Assembly: GCF_964355755.1 (NCBI RefSeq)
Contig: NC_092670.1
Coordinates: forward strand, 11,097,201-11,161,200
Reading direction: 5' to 3'
DNA: 64,000 nt
From: Antedon mediterranea
Taxonomy: Eukaryota; Echinodermata; Crinoidea; Comatulida; Antedonidae
Shown here: in pieces, positions 1-12,008 of the stretch
Numbering within the stretch: position 1 is the first letter of the stretch
How the letters are laid out: each line of letters begins with the position of its first letter
Notes under the pieces: generated by a model
Told to the model about the DNA's origin: nothing
What the model saw: the letters and a program-made list of their open reading frames with translations, nothing else
The model's database searches: none
Program-made: the position numbers and the translations under genes

Positions 1-879
1 ATCAATACCAACAATTTACACAATAAAAAATGCATAATAATATACAAGCGAGAACAGTCTTAAAATACACATAATGATTTGCAACATTGCACATGAGACA
101 TAATGCACCATCTAAAAAAATAATTCTGCAAAACATTGCACAGGAAAAGAAATGCATTTCAATAATGAAGAAAACACGTAAGAAAATGAAAATTTTAAAG
201 TGGGGATAAAAAAAAAATTTACATTGTAGACAGTTTATATTTTAATTATTTTTGCATGAGATTCATATCAATATTATTATTAGATTGTTTTCTTTTATTT
301 TACAGATGTTTTTAGAAGCTTTTTTTTAACGTTTGTCCAACTTTAGTATGTTGCATAATTGGCCTACACTGTACAGTATATATGCCGTTATTTTTACAAT
401 GGTTTAATTTTCGCTAATCAAATTACGTAAAAACCAAAAACAGCTACAGATTCTTGCTACATGTCAGTTTTGCAGTTAGTTTATTGGAAGATTTTGTGAT
501 TTTAAAAATGATTAAAAAATATAGAAGCATTTTTAAAATTTACTTCTGTAGTACTGTAAATACAAAATGTAGGCTAGACCTTATACCCACTGTATGGGCC
601 TCAGCTACAATACAGGATGTTAATATGGGAGCTCGTCTAGGCCCCTAGACTTACCAAGAACACGTTTGTTGACACTTTTATACTTGACTTTTGTGATACA
701 AAAATAAATAAGGTACATTAGGCCTAGACTAAAATGGAATCTGTGAAAATATCAACACGCGAAAACGTCAAGAAAGTAGTTAATCGCGATTCATTCTGTA
801 TGAGAAAATATGGCCATTTACAGTTTCTTTTATTTCTTTGTTTACTTTCTTCAGATAAAAATTGATGGAATATACTAAC
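1..879. other. AT-rich non-coding sequence left of gene A exon 3
   Basis: I see no convincing coding region, RNA gene or repeat family here. By position it is intronic: it follows exon 3 of lectin gene A, whose last exon (the NCA...GGWW half of the fibrinogen domain) is not present and should lie off the left edge. Confidence 0.5.
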
Positions 880-1141
880 TCGCATTTCCTGTGTATCCAC
901 TGATTGTCAAAGCATAGTTAGAATCCTCAGTACCAACATGGAATACAGAATATTGTGCAAACTTTGTTACATCCAAGTGGTCCATCATCTCTACTAAGAG
1001 CTCAAAACTGCCATCAGATGTTATACGGTTGATCTGTTCATTACCAAGCCAGAACTCTGTGTTCAAGTTTCCAAAACCCTCTTTGTATTCTGTCCAATTT
1101 CGGTAGAAATCAACTGATCCATCTTGTCTTCTCTGTATCAC
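880..1141 (-). CDS. PAN-fibrinogen lectin gene A, exon 3 (middle of fibrinogen C domain)
   Basis: The exon encodes VIQRRQDGSVDFYRNW, then a GFGNLNTEFWLGNEQI motif and LTISGYTGNA, which is the central part of a fibrinogen C-terminal (FReD) domain as in ficolins and echinoderm fibrinogen-like proteins. It is bounded by a consensus acceptor (ttatcag before GTGATACAG) and a donor GTTAGT after GCGA. It starts in phase 0, directly joining the W-T that ends exon 2, and ends in phase 1. The final exon is outside the window, so the gene is partial here. Confidence 0.85.
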
Positions 1142-1560
1142 CTGATAATGAAAGGATAGTAATCTATATTCTACTTTACTAAAACATTGATAGCAAGCCC
1201 ATCAACTGGAGTAAATAAAATTGAATGAAATGGGAACCTGACCAGTATATTACGATTAAGGTATGTCAATAGATTTTATTGATTTTCCAATTTGACTAAA
1301 ATACCATTTTACAATAACTTGGTTCTTATGAAAGTTTTGGAACATAAGTATAATATAATGTTTGGTCTTTCTGTCAACACTTCATTGTCAACCTGAACGT
1401 TTCCACACCCGTGTAAAGGCTTCCAAAGTGTTACAATGATTCTCTATATATCTATTTTCTGTCCCTGGCACTGTTTTAGTAATGAACTAATAAGCTGTGG
1501 CAATGATGTTGGATTTACTTCTAATTTCTTTGAATAAATTGTTGCCTACAGTATACTTAC

Positions 1561-1698
1561 CGTCCAACCTCCATCTTCCCTCATGTCACAGTACACAGTA
1601 ATTTCTGATCTTCCATCTCCTGGCTGTATTACATATTTACCACTATCAGCAGAAGGATTATATTGTAAAATGTCACCACAGTCCCTCTTAAAAAATTT
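1561..1698 (-). CDS. PAN-fibrinogen lectin gene A, exon 2 (start of fibrinogen C domain)
   Basis: The exon encodes KFFKRDCGDILQY, PSADSGKY and TVYCDMREDGGWT, the N-terminal end of a fibrinogen C domain with its first conserved cysteines. The chosen acceptor (pyrimidine-rich, ending aaaacag) gives 138 nt in phase 0 on both sides. This fits the phase-0 donor of exon 1 and the phase-0 start of exon 3. A nearer AG would also keep the frame but has a poorer tract. The donor is GTAAGTAT. Confidence 0.8.
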
Positions 1699-1747
1699 CT
1701 GTTTTAAAAAAGATTACTGATATATAGGTAAAATGCGACTGTATATA

Positions 1748-2052
1748 ATAATAATATACCACATTTATATTGCGCCCTTTTCATGAATAAATATGCTCAA
1801 ATTCGCTTAACATTCATTCTTATATAGCGCATATAAGCAAGCTTTCAATGCGCTGCACATTATTACCCCGGTCATTTTTGGGATCAAACATGTATGTAAA
1901 CTACTCCCATAATAATGCAACTAGTAATCAGCGCAAGGGTGGAGAGAGGCAAATGTAAGTAAAGTGTCTTACCTAAGGACACAAGCAATGCGGAATGAGT
2001 TGGATTCGAACCACGATCTCACGATCGGTAATCCAACGTCCAATCCACTGCG
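1748..2052 (-). mobile_element. tRNA-derived SINE, family 1
   Basis: Read on the minus strand, the head GTGTGGCGCAGTGGATTGG (A-box-like) is followed by a B-box GGTTCGAATCC. A body with TTGTGTCCTTAGGTAAG and CTCTCTCCACCC follows, and the 3' end is a rather conserved 'gggcgcaatataaatg' segment with an ATT-rich tail. That order of tRNA head, conserved body and short tail is that of a Pol III SINE. It lies in intron 1 of gene A. I cannot name the subfamily. Confidence 0.7.
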
Positions 2053-2059
2053 CCACACG

Positions 2060-2150
2060 CTCCTACAACTCTATAGGTCGGTCGGTCGGTCGGTCGGTAA
2101 ACTCAAATTTGAGCACGCGACTTCAGCCATGTATATGGCCATGTTCTAGT
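2060..2150 (+). repeat. GGTC microsatellite with flanking dispersed repeat
   Basis: A short (GGTC)n run is followed by sequence with 'agcacgcgactt...gcc'. Similar GGTC/GTCT runs followed by 'agcacgcgacttatggctg' occur near 21360-21450 (same orientation) and 2690-2800 (opposite orientation), so this is a dispersed repeat of unknown class, not a simple microsatellite. Confidence 0.5.
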
Positions 2151-2689
2151 CAATGTTTAGTTTTTAATGTGGGCGATTTGAATGATATCGGTGTCGTTGA
2201 CTTTAATATAACTCTCCCTTCTATTACTCTAGGTTTCAGAAAAGAATATATATATATATTCTTTTGTTTCATCCACGCACATGAAATAACTAAACCGCAA
2301 GATTTTATTTTAACTCTTATATAGAGAAAAGAGCTTGTATCTATAGAGGAAATTCAATTGATTTTTCCACAAATAATAATATAATAATATATTTCTTTAT
2401 AGTTAATTAATTAAGTGTAAATGTGGATGATGGTCAAATAAGTCAAAATAGACTTTAAGCAGAGACCACCATTTACAAAACAGAGAAACAATAACTGAAA
2501 AAAATTAAATAATAAATAAATAAAAGGTAGAGTGGTACACATATCTTCTTCGATGACTGTACATGTCATAAATCAGATGAGTACAATTTAAGCAAAAAGA
2601 AGTAGTGAGAAATAAACCAGAACAAAAGGCTTACCTGTCATACATCGAGACCAAATGCTTTTTAATATTGAATTTGAAGGAATTAAAAG

Positions 2690-2800
2690 TTGGTTGTGAT
2701 TTTAACAAGGCCAACAGCCATAAGTCGCGTGATAAAATGCATAGTGATACCGGACCAACAGACCGACAGACCGACAGACCGACCGACCGACATAGTGAAA
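2690..2800 (-). repeat. GGTC/GTCT microsatellite-bearing dispersed repeat, second copy
   Basis: On the minus strand this reads as a run of GGTCGGTC/GTCT units followed by 'ggtatcactatgc', 'cacgcgacttatggctg' and 'ttggccttgtt'. It matches the segment near 21360-21460 in order and sequence. Confidence 0.5.
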
Positions 2801-3113
2801 AACTAAAAAGGGGTCCAAACTATTCCATAGTTTTGGTCCATTATAAAAAAACGATTTTTTTCTAATTAAACTTATATATTTTTTCTATTCAAACACTTCT
2901 TTTTGCAAATCTGGTTGGGTATGTATAAATATCAGACTGTTGTTTTGGGAAATAATAAAAAAATGTGTTTTGGTAAGGAATTATTAATAAAACGATACAT
3001 GAAATTTTAGGTTTATAACTTATTGAGGTTAAAAACGTTGAGGACATTGATTTATAAAGTAGGGGTTTAGTGTGGGCCACACGTGTTAACAAATCCTGAA
3101 AACACGTTTTTGC

Positions 3114-3447
3114 AATTTGTTTGTTTGTGTTATCTTTATACTGGGTGACCTCTTCAGTCAAAGACTGATCTCCCAGAGGGCCCAGTTGGTGATCAGTGGC
3201 TGTGATGTACTAATACACCGGGGTAACCCCCTACTCGTCTCGAAAGATGTACTAGGTTCTTTAAAGTGCACACGAGCAAGTTGTGTACACTGGACCTACG
3301 GTTTATAGTCCTTATCCGAGAAGACTCGTTCTACCACCAGAACCATGGAGTGAGTGAGCCTCGAACTCGAACCCCTGTCGATGTTATGGCTACGTGATTA
3401 CGGTTCCACTGTCTTAACCGCTCGGCCACTTACTCACTCACTCACTT
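3114..3447 (-). mobile_element. tRNA-derived SINE, family 2, copy 1 (full length)
   Basis: On the minus strand the head carries TGGCCGAGCGGTTAAGAC (tRNA-like A box) and a GGGTTCGAG B box. A conserved body follows (containing 'gtgcactttaaagaacc' and 'gatcaccaactgggccc'), ending in a (CAAA)n tail. Three more copies occur at 39108-39411, 54968-55152 and 58609-58917. The family tail and head are intact here. Confidence 0.8.
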
Positions 3448-3689
3448 AAATATGTTATCAATATTACTCGTCTCAGGACTTGTCCAGGGACACAACTGAA
3501 CAAATTTGTCGACCGTAGTGGCCCATGAAATATTGGAATAATTAATATAGGGTAAAATTAAGATGTTGTATAAAGACAGAAGAATTTGTTGCGGAAAATA
3601 AAGTTTTAGTTTATTCATTACACCTTTCTAGAAATAATATTGGAAATTATGTTCCTGTGTGGTTGCCAGGATAATTTGCAATCCAAAAT

Positions 3690-4090
3690 TATTCAGAGAA
3701 ATTTGGTTTCACTGACCTGTTTGATGTTATTATCAATTTTCAATTCAAAGTTGCCAGAGTTTGTTATTTTGTGATTGAAAAGAATAAAATTAGTTTTAGA
3801 AATATTTAAGGATAATTTATTAGCTTTGAACCATTTGGAAACATTAGATAATTCTGTGTTCATAATTTTAGAAAGATTAACTAAATTTGTATTACTGAAG
3901 AAAATGTTGGTATCATCGGCAAGAAGAACAAACTTTAGTAAAGATGAACAGTTTGAGAGATCAATAACATATATCGGAAATAATAAAGGGTCAAGGATGG
4001 AACCTTGTGGAACACCACATTTGATTTTAGAAAATGTTGAATTATACGAGTTAACTGAAGAAAATTGTTTGATTGCCAAGGTATTTCCTG
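3690..4090 (-). pseudogene. LINE reverse transcriptase fragment
   Basis: The open stretch encodes CGVPQGSILDPLLF, a degenerate active-site box LLADDTN in place of the usual Y/FADD, and KANKLSLNISKTN. These are palm and thumb motifs of a non-LTR reverse transcriptase related to the LINE at 37.4-38.7 kb. Endonuclease and C-terminal parts are missing. It is a dead fragment within intron 1 of gene A. Confidence 0.8.
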
Positions 4091-4332
4091 AATAAATTAA
4101 TTAAATCTTTCAATTTAATAATCAAACAAAATCGTAACAATTAGACAATTAAAACAAATTAGACGCAAAGTCTAAATCTGACTGACTGCAGATTTACAAA
4201 CTTTTTTTTATCGAAACATCTGTAAATCTAATATAACGAATATGTTGATGATTTGTTGAATCATATTACTAGAGTAGTTCATTTCATCAGTAGGCCTACA
4301 CTAATCAGTTATGATATACTTATATCACTCAC

Positions 4333-4617
4333 CTTTTCGATGTAACAAAATTCATGCTTTTTGTTGTTTTCAATTGTTTCTTTTTCCATTTCCATTCGCT
4401 GCCAGCTGATTTGGCACACACGATCTTTCTGGTTATAGTTGACCGACAAGCAATAAGATTTGTCGGAACATTCCAGCAAACAATTTACACGGCTTATATT
4501 TTTCAACTCGTAACTCCAACCTTCAAGAGCCTGCTCTCGGATAACTGTATAAAATAAATTGCTCGAAACGATACTGATGACAAAAGGCAGAAAAAAGACA
4601 ACGAAAATAGTATACAT
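4333..4617 (-). CDS. PAN-fibrinogen lectin gene A, exon 1 (signal peptide and PAN/apple domain)
   Basis: Translation from ATG at 4617 gives a hydrophobic leader (TIFVVFFLPFVISIVSS), then a PAN/apple-like module with ALEGWSYELKN, NCLLECSDKSYCLSVNY and KDRVCQI, ending FCYIEK. The cysteine spacing and the 'C.LSVNYN' core are typical of PAN_1. The exon is 285 nt (95 codons, phase 0) with donor GTGAGT. The product is inferred to be a secreted recognition protein: PAN for protein or glycan contact plus a fibrinogen-type lectin domain from exons 2-4. Confidence 0.85.
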
Positions 4618-5339
4618 TGCGACGTTTTTAGAAATACGTATTGACCAACGGATTTTCCTTCAAGTGCACGTACGTACGCTGTATTTGTAGTAACAAGAAG
4701 CTATATTTTTATCTAATATATATGTTGTTCCATCCAAGTAGAGCTCTGTCTGCACCAATTGAATAGTAATAATATTACACGATTTACATAATAATAAGAG
4801 AAAATAACCAATAAGTGCGCATGGTAAGTTATTACCAAAACGACCAGGCCCAATCACAACGCAACAATTTGTCCTCTAGGTCAAAGTTTAAATTGCATTT
4901 GTCCGATAATTATCCGATTTGAATGAGATAATTTTCGGATCATTTTTTTTATATGATCTGTTTATCGGTAAATTATCGGTTAATTTTTTGCTGCAGGAAC
5001 ACGGCCATAATTCATAATTAATTCTCCATAATTCTAGAAAGGGTACTTGAAAATATAATATGTAAATTGTTTATAATAATATCAATAAGCTATATAGGCC
5101 GCGTGGGAGAAATTAAACAAGTTTAAAGTTATCGCGACGACCTAAATACTGCGCCTGACGCTATCTCAAGTCTCGTCGGGATTCAGCTGTTTGAGTTGGC
5201 CTTTAGTCGTTGATAAAAATTATAAAAAGGATCTGGCCTAACTAAGATCTTGACAGTTGCCACCATTTGAAGAGAGGCATGATGAAAAGTAGGTACCCAT
5301 TTTGGTCTGATGCAATCTGTTTGTCAGAAATACTTAAAT
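4618..5339. other. Upstream region of gene A, no gene seen
   Basis: This is the 5' flank of gene A. No unambiguous TATA element or CpG-rich island stands out, and no other gene is visible. Confidence 0.4.
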
Positions 5340-6180
5340 CCAAGAACTTCATCAACGTCCAGTTTCTAAGCTTCTCTTTGATATTGGTGTAAGTTCATAG
5401 GCATTTCTATTAGTGAATCAAGAGCATCATGAGCTTCTAAATCTTAAAAGAATTTAGAATTTAAAGAACCAGTCATTAAATTTAGACAATTCATAATTAA
5501 AAGTATTAAATAAAATGTCAACATTAGAAGATGAATAAAATAGTAGTATTGTCGGCGAAGGATATCACTTAAACTTCTCACTGACATTAGTCAGGTCATT
5601 AACGTAAAAATAAAATTTAGGGGAGGAGACACCCACAAGTGATATCCTCGGTCGATTATTTAAATGATTGGATAGAGACAAATTGTTTCTGCCATCCAAC
5701 TAACTCAAGAAGCAAATGCTTAAAGGAGTGCCTCCCACACCATAATTTTCGCAGTTTCTTATTTTAAATAGAATGGTTAATTACATCAAACAAATTTCTC
5801 TATCAAATAATTATTTGATATATACACCAATATAGATGAGCTTTCACGCTAATATTGCTCTATGTTGTTCAATAGAAGTATTATTATTAAGAAGACAGCA
5901 TGAGCAGTTAGAGTGACCTTTGCGAAATCCATATTGATGATATTAATTCAGAATATTTAACTTAACTGTCCAATAATCATAAAGTTGGGAATGCATAATT
6001 TAGTAAAGTAAGGAAATTTGTCTATAATTTTTTAAGGATTTGGTATATCTTTTGCCATTTTTAAATAAGCAAACACCATTCATTCAAATTTTCCAGAAGG
6101 GACTGCGTAATAGGTAAAGAGTTTCTTGGAACAACTTCACCAAGAGTGGATCGACATATTATTTGAATCTTCAATCGGGC
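5340..6180 (-). pseudogene. Heavily decayed LINE reverse transcriptase remnant
   Basis: The minus strand read across frames shows FYFYVNDLTNVS, FYSSSNVDILFNTFNYELSKFNDWF and similar pieces, the order seen around the FADD box and thumb of CR1-like reverse transcriptases. Stops and shifts are frequent. Recognition rests on pattern order only. Confidence 0.5.
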
Positions 6181-9100
6181 CGGCATTAATGAGAGCAAGA
6201 AATAATACCGGCCCAAGTACCACATTTAGTAAGAGAACTGGATGCCGGCAAAAATGGTTTTCATAATACTGATAAAGCTGCAGATGTAATGATTGGAATT
6301 AGAGACCTCACCCGAGCTCAATTAGAGTAATATTTTTAGTAATATAATGATCAACACAATCGAACGCCATCATAAAATTAATAGCACTTAGATAATAACA
6401 TAATTATCTTTATCCACATCCTAAATAACAATGTAGGGATCATTATACTTCATTTATGTATACAGTAATTGTACATTTAAATTAAAGAAAAGACAAACAT
6501 TCAGACAGAACTTGAAAGAACTCTACTAAAACCAGTAAGTAATAATAATGATAATATTTGAAATTAAATTTTTTTTTATATTATATAATATAAAATTTTT
6601 ACCTCGTAACATTCGTAATGATCTTCTTATTGTATGATACTTTGAACCCTAAGTTTTACCTAAATGTAAATTGGATTAAATGCTATTTAACATTTTAATT
6701 ACTTGAATACTGCCATATAGCCAATAACTGCTTGAGGCAGAAAACCACATGGTTAAATCCAGCTAAACGCTCTAGAACGTTATTTAAGTGTATTGAGACA
6801 ATTGTAGCGCATATAACGCATGCGTATGCGTGCTTAAACTTTATTTTTGATGTAATTAGAATAAGTTTCAGCATGGATTAAAGAATAGTTTAATCCATGG
6901 TTTCAGGCACTTTTTTAAGCGGTTAAAGAATTGCTATGAGTGCGCAGATTTTTGCACGCGCACTGCGCGTTAAGCGTTAATACGCACTCTTTTTGCCCGA
7001 TTTCTGTTTTACAACCTTTCTTTAATAATTTCATCATATTTTATTTTCAACTTAAAACCACGTTATACAAGCACGTCAAAAGTGACAGGCTACGCAAGTG
7101 TAAGTTAAGAAAATGGTGAAAAGAGGCTAAATTTTAAAATTAACATAGGTCGTCCGAATGTTCGAGAACCCCTATTTTGTATTTTCATAAACTGTATGTA
7201 TCATATGTGTGATTTATTATGAAATTAAGAAAAAATATGTTGATTACATCATTAATTAATTGAATATTAAATTTTTAAACATTAATTTCGACAATCAAGA
7301 CCAAAATAACAAAATTAACATTAACCTTCTTTAAAATGTTCATATATTAACGTTGGAATTATATACTTTGACAGTGCATCATTTTTTTGTTAAAGATGTC
7401 ATCATAGTAAAAAAAATATGATTCATTGCGGTATGTAACATTACTATCTGCGCCAAAGTGGTTACTGTATAGTAAATACAATGAGGAATCTTTCTTCAAC
7501 TTTTATTCAGGTGTGGTTTGAGGGATCTTTGACCGGGTTCCGGCTATTGTATTTGCGCTACCAAGATTGTATCTTTCATAATATCTATATATAAATAAAT
7601 AAGGGCAAAATTCGGTAAATCGCGCCTTACTTTTAGAATTTTTACTCGATGGTATATAAAGTTGGTTCGTACTTTCGGTACTGATTTTAACCACCTGATG
7701 TAACCCTGTTTACTAATTAAATTAAGTTAGATAATTAGTTATTGACGATTAAAACGAATTTAGGTTCAACGATTTGCCCCAAATAGGGGTGTTTTCAGAT
7801 CGTGGTATACACTGTCTAATGGATGTCCGTCTTGAAAAATACCCGCCACAAAAATGCGAGGAGGCTTCGCATTTTCCTATCTCCTCCTACGATAATTGAT
7901 TTTAATAGCTGAAAACTGGTTGAACAGCTAGAGTACAGCATCATAATGTTGAAGACAGGCCGATTTTCTTAAAAAAATACTATTTTGATAGATTTAATAT
8001 ACGATTGTACAAATGTATTGATTTGCGATGAATGGAACATCCCAATCTCTCAGTCTGCCAGAGTTTGGTTTAACACAAGTAGGTAAATTTATGAGCCCTT
8101 GGTTTAACACATACGGTAGGTAAATATATGGGCCCTTTGAGAATAAACTTGCAATACTTTGAAAATACTGTAAATACCTATTAACTATTTTTGGTCCTCA
8201 TTTGAATCGAACATTTCTTACTGTGAATGTTCGTACTGTAAAAATATATACAAATAATCTTTATTACTTAGATTGTGGTTAGGCTCTACTGTTAGATATA
8301 TAAACACATTATTATATACAAATAAACTTTATACTGACAGTTCCTTCTCAACGTTTGTTTAATTACCAATAATATAAACGTCGTAGTGGTGTATCGTGAC
8401 ATGTACTTTAATATTTCAATCGATTATGACAGTGACAGTTTTAACAAAGTATTAAATCGCAAATGTTTTACTGTATGTAGAGGTATATTATTTATAGGCC
8501 TATAAAACATGATTAAAATATTTCGTTACTGAGTGGATAACGAATATATTTAAAAATTGTTCCTCTTTGTACCTATCCGCTTTTCTATCCCTCAACCCTG
8601 TTACATACAAAACAAAAAAATCGGTTTCTTTAAATGAGTCCAAATCAAAAATTTTATTTTAGGATTCAGCCAAGTAGCATTTTTTGCAATTAAAATCTCA
8701 TTACATGGAATCTCTTTGTTGTTATACAACACACTTCTCGAAGGCGTGTAGAATATGCGTGTAATAGCGTGTTGTATAAACGCGCCCTTTGATAAGTTTC
8801 TCCTTCGGAAGTAATTCCCAGGGTGCTAATTTTAGTTGACTACATAAATCATCGTGTCTATTTATTCGTTTCTGTAAACGACAATGTATTATAGTCCTGC
8901 GGTACGTACATTTGAAATCGCCAGTTTTGCTACGCTGAAATTACGGTGTATTCGAGAACCATCTGTGGGTACGACCTAGATGGTACACGAGTGAAGCGAG
9001 CGTACCGTCTAGTTATACATAATTAACGATCATGACAAATCAACATATCTTTTAAAAAATCAATTATCTTTATTTAAAGCAATGCATATAACCGATAATT

Positions 9101-9900
9101 CGTCATAGTTCCGAATTAAATCTAGGTTAACTTTGTTGTACAAGGGTAGCTCTGACAGCTGTACTATGCTGCAGTACAGGTGACTTACAGAGGCCCTCTT
9201 AAAAACAATACAAAATGCCTACTACATTCAAGCATCAAATTACAAGCAGATTCATAAAAGTTAAAATTACATACAGATCACAAAGTTAAAATTTATACAA
9301 AAACAAGTTTGTTTTTGCTGAAAGTTATTTTTGAGGCTAATACATTCAAAGTTGAATTTTGTAGTAGTTTATTTGCTTTTTAATGTTTATATACTTTCAC
9401 CTTCACCTTGTACATAAACATTCATCTTGTGTTTGCTTATTTCACTAATTTCTATAAAAGCCAATATAATAAGATATATAACATGTAGGCCTACATTCAT
9501 TGTAAGTTTATATTTAATTTTTAATAATTTCTACAGACTACAGCAAATATCTACTGAAAATACTTTTAAAATTTGATTAAACTACTAATTATCATTAATA
9601 AAGATTTTATTAATAATTAAAAACAATAATAATAATGTTACTATTATGTATAAATCTAATTATAATAAAATTAATAATGTTTTTGTGATAATTTATTGTA
9701 ATCACAGTTGATAAGACTTGAATATATTGTTTGGTATAATATTTAAAAATGATTAATAATAAAACATTCATTGTTAATATTATATGATTTAAAATACAAA
9801 ATTAAAAAATCCATATAGCCTAATCCATATAATGAATTTTTAACAAATCACAGTTGATATTTTATTATTAATAATCAATACTTGCAGTTTCTGTTTTTTG
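6181..9900. other. Intergenic AT-rich region between lectin genes A and B
   Basis: No gene, RNA or clear repeat array is visible in this 3.7-kb stretch. The only oddity is a segment near 8930-9010 whose 'cgagtgaagcgagcgtacc' motif resembles one at 25385-25440, suggesting scattered fragments of an unclassified repeat. Confidence 0.4.
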
Positions 9901-10139
9901 TTATGGTGCTCTTTTAACCATCATTACTGTTGTTTTAAGACATTCATCAAAAGTATTCAAGTTGATGCCTCTGTTATCATTTGCACCTGGTGTAAGGTAT
10001 AGACCATTCAGGTTTGAATCATAACAGGAATTATACCACCAACCACCTTTGTAAGTTACAGCACAGTTACCAACCCACACATCATTGTCTATATCATCCG
10101 TTGAAAATTGGTAATCATTGTGCTGTGTCAAACGGTCGC
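9901..10139 (-). CDS. PAN-fibrinogen lectin gene B, last exon (C-terminal half of FReD)
   Basis: The exon encodes [20 protein letters not shown], then [25 protein letters not shown] and a terminal [11 protein letters not shown] with a TAA stop. This is the calcium-site (D-x-D type) and ligand-pocket half of a fibrinogen C domain, with its paired cysteines present. The acceptor is 'cgtgtag' and the exon joins a phase-1 upstream exon. The exon itself is intact, although other exons of gene B are damaged. Confidence 0.8.
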
Positions 10140-10399
10140 CTACACGAAAAAGATATTAGATCATCTTTAGTTTACTTCATAAATCTTTAAATTAACATTC
10201 ATTTTTAAATATTTGTTTTTCTTTGTATTATAAAATAAAAGATATTTGATATAAAAGGGAAAATATGACACTAGAACCAGAAATAACACATATATCCCCA
10301 ACCACAACACCAACTATTTTCAACATAGAATTAGATATTCTCGACCACTCATGTTTAACCATTTACCCCCTCAATTTCTTTTGCTGCTACTGCTATCTA

Positions 10400-10775
10400 T
10401 AAGAAAATTAAAAATTAACTTTTGTCTCATTTCTAAATCGATCTGTTTGATATGGTCGTTTTATGTTCTGTGACGTGCTAGATTTAATTATTCATTGTGT
10501 CATCTCATTCGTTCTATGCCCTGTAGTTGTACTTATTTCATTTTTACTCTTTTTTTTCATTATTTTTAATTTAGTTTATTAACTTTTTTAATTGTATTTA
10601 CTTTTTTCAAAATTGTCTATTTTAAATTAATTTGTAAGGGCAATCCCGTCACAAGATTTACATCTTTCTGGGATCTGCTATTTATTTCATTATCTCTTGC
10701 CATTGTTGTTTTTTGTTACTTTTTGTTTTTTGAACGTTAATAAATGTTCTTTGAATTGAATTGAAGAAAAAACAA
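10400..10775 (+). mobile_element. Probable LINE 3' tail
   Basis: A T-rich segment carries 'gggcaatcccgtcacaag' and 'ctgggatctgc' and ends 'aataaatgttctttg' followed by a GAATT/TTGAA run. This resembles the 3' UTR plus short-repeat tail of CR1/RTE-type LINEs. No coding part is attached. Confidence 0.4.
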
Positions 10776-11157
10776 GTTATATGAAACTGTACTAGAGTAT
10801 ATAAAAACACTATGATTTTTATTTTGAATTTTAATTTCGTGCACCAGATATATCAACTTTGAAGTCCTCGGAGTGGCCCCTAGTTATTATCACTGGCTCC
10901 TTGTTTAGGCCCGGACCACTGTTTATTACATTAAAAAAAAAAGGTGATGAATGCAAAAACAAAAAAACTTTAATGTGCGAGTAAACTATGTTATTGTAGG
11001 GTACAAGGAGTGTCATTCCCTGTGTTTTGTCTGATTCATTTTACAAAAAGAATCATTTTGGACAGGGAATTCTATAATTCTGTAGTTACTGGCAGTAATT
11101 ATTATTTTGTTTACTCTTTATCCTGTTTGTGAAATTATTTAGAAAGCTTGTTTGGAT

Positions 11158-12008
11158 ATTAATCATACACATACTGTTGCATTAACTGCCTCATAAATGC
11201 CTACTACATTAATCTTACACATACTGTTGCATTAACTGCCTCATAAATGCCTACTAAATTAATCATACACATACTGTTGCATTAACTGCCTCATAAATGC
11301 CTACTACATTAATCATACACATACTGTTGCATTGACTGCCTCATAAATGCCTACTACTTTAATCATACATATACTGTTGCATTGACTGCCTCATAAATGC
11401 CTACTACATTAATCATACACATACTGTTGCATTAACTGCCTCATAAATGCCTACTACATTAATCATACACATACTGTTGCATTGACTGCCTCATAAATGC
11501 CTACTACATTAATCATACACATACTGTTGCATTGACTGCCTCATAAATGTCTACTACATTAATCATACATATACTGTTGCATTGACTGCCTCATAAATGC
11601 CTACTACATTAATCATACATATACTGTTGCATTGACTGCCTCATAAATGCCTACTACATTAATCATACATATACTGTTGCATTGACTGCCTCATAAATGC
11701 CTACTACATTAATCATACACATACTGTTGCATTGACTGCCTCATAAATGCCTACTACATTAATCATACACATACTGTTGCATTGACTGCCTCATAAATGC
11801 CTACTACATTAATCATACACATACTGTTGCATTAACTGCCTCATAAATGCCTACTACATTAATCAAACATATACTGTTGCATTGACTGCCTCATAAATGC
11901 CTACTACATTAATCAAACATATACTGTTGCATTGACTGCCTCATAAATGCCTAATACATTAATCAAACACATACTGTTGCATTAACTGCTTTATAAATGC
12001 CTACGACA
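11158..12008. repeat. 50-bp minisatellite, about 17 tandem copies
   Basis: The unit contains 'catactgttgcatt', 'actgcctcataaatgcc' and 'tactacattaatca' and repeats every 50 bp, apparently without indels. Copies differ by scattered substitutions: 'attaactg' or 'attgactg', and 'tacacat', 'tacatat' or 'aaacat'. Units have no spacers, so it is a plain tandem array. Confidence 0.95.

Noticed and set aside
1964-2324. Two overlapping frames over the SINE and GGTC run
   Set aside because: They are explained by SINE and microsatellite sequence.
7503-7694. 63-codon minus-strand frame
   Set aside because: No domain, no splice context and no homology that I recognise; likely chance.
11158-12008. CRISPR-like regular repeats
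   Set aside because: The units are contiguous with no unique spacers, and the context is eukaryotic.
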